7,928 bases of DNA from Actinomycetota bacterium. Its GTDB lineage: Bacteria > Actinomycetota > Acidimicrobiia > IMCC26256 > PALSA-610. Positions 5,074-7,928 of the stretch are shown here, one piece after another. Below the pieces are notes generated by a model. That model was not told where the DNA came from. It ran no database searches and saw only the letters and a list, made by a program, of their open reading frames with translations. A program made the translations under genes and the position numbers. The first letter of the stretch is position 1; every line of letters starts with the position of its first letter. Where the stretch lies: positions 1-7,928 of the forward strand of contig JAUZEI010000465.1 of assembly GCA_030839105.1 (NCBI GenBank). The letters run 5' to 3'.

Positions 5074-6387
5074 CTAGTGACCCCAGGTGGCGGTGGCGGC
5101 GTGAAGGGCATTCCCATAGGCGCGTACCGACGAACGACGGACCGTCCGGGTGCTGACACTCCCGTTGGGTGTGGAGCTGGATGTACCGGCGCCGCCGCGT
5201 ATCAGCTCCACCACGCGCGTCTGACCGATCAGCGTGCACGCGATGTCGCCGCATCCAAATGCTTTGATGAACAGTGCCGCTTTGCCCGGTGCAAACGGGA
5301 GTCTGGTCGGTAGGACCAGGCCGGTCCACAAGTGGAGTCCGCCGTTGCAGATGGGCGCCGGAACGCCAAGTGTGTCGAAGTTGCCGACCGGCACCGTGTT
5401 CCCGACGATCTCGATGAGACTTCCATAGATATGGAGGCTCCTCGCTCCGGTGCAGCTGTACTCGCCCGTGAGATGCACCACTCCGTGCGTGTCGATGCGC
5501 GCTCGCTCGCCGACATTGAGGGTGATGTTCGGCGCATCACCGATGTTGAGCCTCAGCGTGCCACCGCCCCCACCAAAGGCGTCGAAGACCATGATGTAGT
5601 ACGTGGTGCCCGGCGTCGCCTTGGCGGTCACGAAGAACAAACTGCATGCCACAGTCGTCAACGCACCAGGTGTGCCCTTGGCGATGAGAACACCCGCGTT
5701 GAAGTCGCTGAAGGAGGCGTCGACGAAGATGTTGCGGTCGTTCGGTCCGGCTGTGAACTTGTACCAAACGCTGTTACCCGTTGCCGGCGCACCGCAGGTT
5801 GCGTTCGCCTGAGCGTCGACGGCATCGGTCGTGGCGGCCGTCGTGTCGAGCGTGGCGCGGTACGGCAATGCGGAAACGACGGCGGCGTGTCCGATCTTGT
5901 CGTTCGCCGGAACAGGTGCGGGACCATGCATCGAGATGTGCAGCGTTCCACCCGAACCGATATCCGCGAAAGCCAAGATGTAGTAGGTCCGGCCGGACAC
6001 GGTCGCCACCCTGGCGCTAACCGGACCGCACGCCTGGGTCGTCAACGCGCCCGGAGCGCCCGTCGCGATAATTACCCCCGTGGAGTACGTGCTCCCGGTT
6101 GTGTCGACCGCGAGCATGGTGTCGCGAGCGCCGGCGGTGAACTTGTACCACACGCTGTTGTTCGTTGCGGGAGCACCGCAAGTCTGGTTGACCTGCGCGT
6201 CGTTTGCGTCCGTTGTCGCTCCCGTCGTGTCTACCGTGCGCAGGAACGGCAACGCGGACACGACGGTCGCGCCGCGGATCAAGTCGTTGGAAGGTGGAGT
6301 CGCCGCAGACGCGGTGCCGACGAAGCCACCGAGCCCCAACGCGACCACGACACACGCGAGCATCACGAGAACCCGCCTTAGCGACAT
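5074..6387 (-). CDS. Secreted protein with two tandem PPC-like beta-domains and a C-terminal beta-domain
   Basis: This 437-residue exported protein has three parts after its signal peptide (1-28, ending TASA before Ala). Two repeats follow (about 34-161 and 162-287) with a period of 128 residues. Each starts ND, continues VVSALP and TTDAxDAQ, then has CGAPAT, NSVWYKFTAG, GALTT and a TYYI strand. This pattern fits the pre-peptidase C-terminal (PPC) type of beta-sandwich. Each repeat has two cysteines exactly 50 residues apart (70/120 and 198/248), probably a disulfide. The last part (about 288-397) has HLTGEYSC, ICNGGLHLW and FAPGKAALFIKAFGC, resembling Ig-like DUF6299-type domains; that call is weak. 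A Ser/Thr/Arg-rich tail ends the chain. No catalytic motif is visible, so a binding or adhesive role is likely. GGGGGA (6393-6398) five bases before ATG 6387 supports the start; ATG 6417 is less likely. Confidence 0.85.
   Translation of the reverse strand: MSLRRVLVMLACVVVALGLGGFVGTASAATPPSNDLIRGATVVSALPFLRTVDTTGATTDANDAQVNQTCGAPATNNSVWYKFTAGARDTMLAVDTTGSTYSTGVIIATGAPGALTTQACGPVSARVATVSGRTYYILAFADIGSGGTLHISMHGPAPVPANDKIGHAAVVSALPYRATLDTTAATTDAVDAQANATCGAPATGNSVWYKFTAGPNDRNIFVDASFSDFNAGVLIAKGTPGALTTVACSLFFVTAKATPGTTYYIMVFDAFGGGGGTLRLNIGDAPNITLNVGERARIDTHGVVHLTGEYSCTGARSLHIYGSLIEIVGNTVPVGNFDTLGVPAPICNGGLHLWTGLVLPTRLPFAPGKAALFIKAFGCGDIACTLIGQTRVVELIRGGAGTSSSTPNGSVSTRTVRRSSVRAYGNALHAATATWGH
5527..5904 (-). 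repeat. Coding tandem repeat, copy 2
   Basis: This is the second PPC-like unit of the secreted protein. At DNA level, blocks such as TGAACTTGTACCAAACGCTG (from 5754) reappear 384 bases away in copy 1 with few changes, so the duplication is visible in nucleotides as well as in protein. Confidence 0.75.
5905..6288 (-). repeat. Coding tandem repeat, copy 1
   Basis: This is the first PPC-like unit. Its matching block starts at 6138 (TGAACTTGTACCACACGCTG), exactly 384 bases or 128 codons from copy 2. Confidence 0.75.
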
Positions 6388-6734
6388 AACAATCCCCCGA
6401 CCGTCAGCTCCCGGCACCAGAGCCGCACATCGCGACAGGCGGCTTCGAGCATGTCACCCGGCAACTTCGTCTGCAAGGGGCAAGGATCACTGTCGTTCGA
6501 CCGAAACACAAAAGCGCGAGCGCCTGCGGGCCCAACGCGGCGGGACTTCGCGACGGGGGCGGCCGAAAGCGATCAGAAAGCAACGAGCAGTCGGTCGCGC
6601 GACAGTAACGATCCGCAGCGCAGCACGTCTCCGACACGATGTTGTGGTCGGACCGTTTGAGTCGCGCCGTTTGGCGTGCCGCGCGATTCGCGTTCAGTAC
6701 GATCACGACAGCTCACGTCGGACGGCAACAGCTG
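6388..6734. other. 347-base gap with no recognisable gene
   Basis: This lies between the start of the PPC-domain gene and the stop of the SGNH hydrolase gene, both on the minus strand. Open frames here are Arg/Ser-rich and lack ribosome binding sites. It should contain the promoter of the secreted pair; the best -35/-10 candidate I find (TTGCAG-N17-CATGCT on the minus strand) is weak. No strong terminator hairpin is seen after the SGNH gene. Confidence 0.45.
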
Positions 6735-7346
6735 CTACTTGTGGCATTGGTCGACGAGGGCCCTGCGAGTGAGCGCGGCCAAAGTGAGTTGCCCGGCGGG
6801 CGACGGATGGATCCGGTCGGGGGTGAGCAGCGTCGCTTCATCTCCCCCGTGCACGGCGGCGTTCCAGTCCACAATGTGCAGGTTGCGATGCGCGTCGGCG
6901 GCACTCACGAGCGCGGTGTTGATGTCGTTCGCGACGGTCCCGGTTCCGGCTTGGCCTGGAAGACGTGTGTTGATCGTGGTGACGAGCACGCAGCGCTGCG
7001 AAGTAAGGAGCGCGAGCATCCGGTCGAAGCCCCTGCGCCAGTCGGGATGAGTTCGGACCTGCAGTGCGTCGTTTGAGCCGAGGTTGACGACGACGGCGAA
7101 GGGATGGGTGTGCGCCGCGCGCTCGAGCGCAGGGAGCATTTCGTCGATGCGCCGTCCGATGCCGGCGTCGATGTCGGCGTCATAGCCCGCGCCGAGAGCG
7201 GCTCTGATGTCGTTGCCCGAGAAGTAGGTGATGGAGTCCCCAATGACGACCACCGTTGGTGCCGACGACCACTGACTGATGGCGAGATACGCGCCGCCTG
7301 CCAGCACGGCTGCCACGACGATCACAACCGGGACCCGGCGCAGCAT
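6735..7346 (-). CDS. Membrane-anchored SGNH/GDSL-family hydrolase
   Basis: This 203-residue protein begins with MLRRVP and a hydrophobic helix (about 6-24) with no clear cleavage site, so it is probably anchored with the enzyme outside the cell. The SGNH blocks are all present: block I VVIGDSIT (34-41; Ser38 is the nucleophile), a block II-like AGIGRRIDEM (61-70), block III NLGSND (88-93) and block V DRIHPSPAG (177-185) with the catalytic Asp and His. The sequence style, GDSIT then AGIGRRIDEM then VVVNLGSND, is like the SGNH domains found attached to acyltransferase-3 (OatA-type) proteins, which act on O-acyl groups of cell-wall polymers. Here the domain stands alone. The substrate is unknown; a carbohydrate O-esterase or acyltransferase is plausible. 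No strong ribosome binding site precedes ATG 7346. Confidence 0.92.
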   Translation of the reverse strand: MLRRVPVVIVVAAVLAGGAYLAISQWSSAPTVVVIGDSITYFSGNDIRAALGAGYDADIDAGIGRRIDEMLPALERAAHTHPFAVVVNLGSNDALQVRTHPDWRRGFDRMLALLTSQRCVLVTTINTRLPGQAGTGTVANDINTALVSAADAHRNLHIVDWNAAVHGGDEATLLTPDRIHPSPAGQLTLAALTRRALVDQCHK

Positions 7347-7361
7347 GGTCGTCTACCGACC
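7347..7361 (-). promoter_or_regulatory. Hairpin abutting the SGNH start codon
   Basis: On the minus strand GGTCG-GTAGA-CGACC ends directly at the ATG. A 5-bp stem in this place would cover the region where a ribosome binding site belongs. It is short, so chance is a real possibility. Confidence 0.3.
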
Positions 7362-7369
7362 GCGTCGCA

Positions 7370-7385
7370 TCGGCGCGTGCGCCGA
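7370..7385. promoter_or_regulatory. 16-base near-palindrome upstream of the SGNH gene
   Basis: TCGGCGC-GT-GCGCCGA is a perfect 7-bp inverted repeat around two bases, 24 bases upstream of the SGNH start codon. It could be an operator or a second leader hairpin. No regulator can be named. Confidence 0.35.
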
Positions 7386-7651
7386 CCTCCACTCCGCGGT
7401 CTTCAGCCTCGGATCGAGCGCCCAATCGGTGGCCATCGTCGGTGGCCGCGTGCTCACCGACATCGGTTGTAAGACTCGCATGCCATGCTCCGATTGTGAC
7501 GGGACGCGCCGCCGTCGAGCGAACCGATCGATGGATTCGGCCACCTCGAGGCGCCGTGGCGGCCACCGTGGATGGCCGGAAAGCCTCACTCTCCGCGATC
7601 GTTCGCGACGATCAACGTTTAGTACTGCGTCCCGCGGTGGAAATATCTGTC

Positions 7652-7928
7652 ATGCGCAACCTTGCCGCTTCCATCTTTGCTTCGGTGCAAGGTGATCCCG
7701 TATTCATGCGGCGGGTGAACGGGTGGCTCACCCTCTTCTGGATCGCGATGATCCCGGTGAGCATCACGACGGGCTGGATCAACTCGGTGACCTTCATTGC
7801 GGCCCTCTCGATCTGGGCGCTCGTATCCGGCCACTGGTCGGCCTGGCAGGCCGCGCGAGTCGAGGTGACCCAGCGGCGCGAGGCCGAAGAGCGCGAGCAG
7901 CAACCGCTAGAGGAGAAGGTGGTCGACG
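7652..7928 (+). CDS. Small two-helix membrane protein, N-terminal part (runs off the window)
   Basis: Ninety-two codons are visible before the window ends. After a short N-terminus with DPVFMRRVNGWLT (15-27) come two hydrophobic helices (about 25-41 and 44-60), separated by a tight turn at TTGWINS. The segment LVSGHWSAWQAARVEV (57-72) leads into a charged Arg/Glu/Gln-rich stretch that is probably a cytosolic helix or coiled coil. It looks like a conserved actinobacterial membrane protein of unknown function; I cannot name a domain. The start chosen is ATG 7652, just before the conserved-looking part. In-frame GTG codons at 7637 and 7496 are alternatives, and the nearest purine-rich site (GTGGAAA, 7637-7643) fits ATG 7652 poorly. 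The gene diverges from the SGNH hydrolase. Confidence 0.75.
   Translation, partial: MRNLAASIFASVQGDPVFMRRVNGWLTLFWIAMIPVSITTGWINSVTFIAALSIWALVSGHWSAWQAARVEVTQRREAEEREQQPLEEKVVD

Larger units (their letters stand above)
7347..7651. other. 305-base divergent gap between SGNH and membrane-protein genes
   Basis: Besides the two inverted repeats near the SGNH start, this gap holds a small palindrome GCATG-C-CATGC (7478-7488). It also holds a stretch from GTG 7496 that stays open in frame with the downstream gene. I see no convincing separate gene or canonical promoter. Confidence 0.4.

Noticed and set aside
5332..6381. A 349-codon plus-strand open frame
   Set aside because: It is antisense to the PPC-domain gene. 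It is Arg/Val/Gly-rich and repetitive only because the real gene has an internal repeat, and no ribosome binding site or recognisable fold is seen.
6404..6706. Possible minus-strand gene in the gap upstream of the secreted pair
   Set aside because: It has low-complexity Arg/Ser/Cys composition, no ribosome binding site and no family resemblance; it is treated as non-coding.
7478..7488. Palindrome GCATG-C-CATGC as an operator
   Set aside because: It has only five-base arms and is not aligned with a promoter; many such short palindromes are expected by chance.
1..7928. CRISPR array, tRNA, rRNA, transposon or toxin-antitoxin pair
   Set aside because: No regularly spaced repeats, RNA-gene signatures, transposase motifs or paired small overlapping genes of known type were seen on either strand.

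Overview
The window is GC-rich, with mostly GC-ending codons, Arg/Ala-rich antisense frames, Sec-type exported proteins and actinobacterial promoter-like and LexA-like sites. It reads as chromosomal DNA of an Actinomycetota member. I cannot place it at genus level; a poorly characterised lineage such as Thermoleophilia or Acidimicrobiia would fit. I see no transposase, integrase, tRNA, rRNA, CRISPR array or phage gene.

Layout. (a) 1-323, minus: the N-terminus of a GT-C/family-39-like membrane glycosyltransferase, cut by the window edge. (b) 471-1766, plus: a secreted phosphoesterase of the phospholipase C/acid phosphatase family, diverging from (a) and ending at a hairpin with a UUCG loop (1812-1839). 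(c) 1844-3161: three small genes that look stress-related. They are a 66-residue protein with a single CBS motif (minus), an acidic DUF5709-like protein (plus) and a 24-residue single-span membrane miniprotein (minus). Each is preceded by a GGGTA-type -10 element resembling those used by SigF/SigB-class sigma factors, and a perfect LexA-box-like palindrome lies between the first two. (d) 3316-3789, plus: a GNAT N-acetyltransferase. (e) 3846-6387, minus: two adjacent exported proteins, probably one transcription unit. The upstream gene encodes two tandem PPC-like beta-domains plus a C-terminal beta-domain; the downstream gene encodes a putative metallopeptidase-like protein with an HEXXE motif. 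(f) 6735-7346, minus: a membrane-anchored SGNH/GDSL hydrolase. (g) 7652-7928, plus: the start of a two-helix membrane protein that leaves the window.

Working together. The main theme is the cell envelope and secretion: glycosyltransferase, secreted phosphoesterase, secreted protein pair, SGNH hydrolase and small membrane proteins. A small putative stress-regulon island sits in the middle. I found no strong evidence for a new multi-gene defence, mobile or biosynthetic system. The parts most worth follow-up are the promoter/LexA arrangement around the CBS and DUF5709 genes, the 24-residue miniprotein with its structured upstream region, and the secreted pair at 3846-6387.
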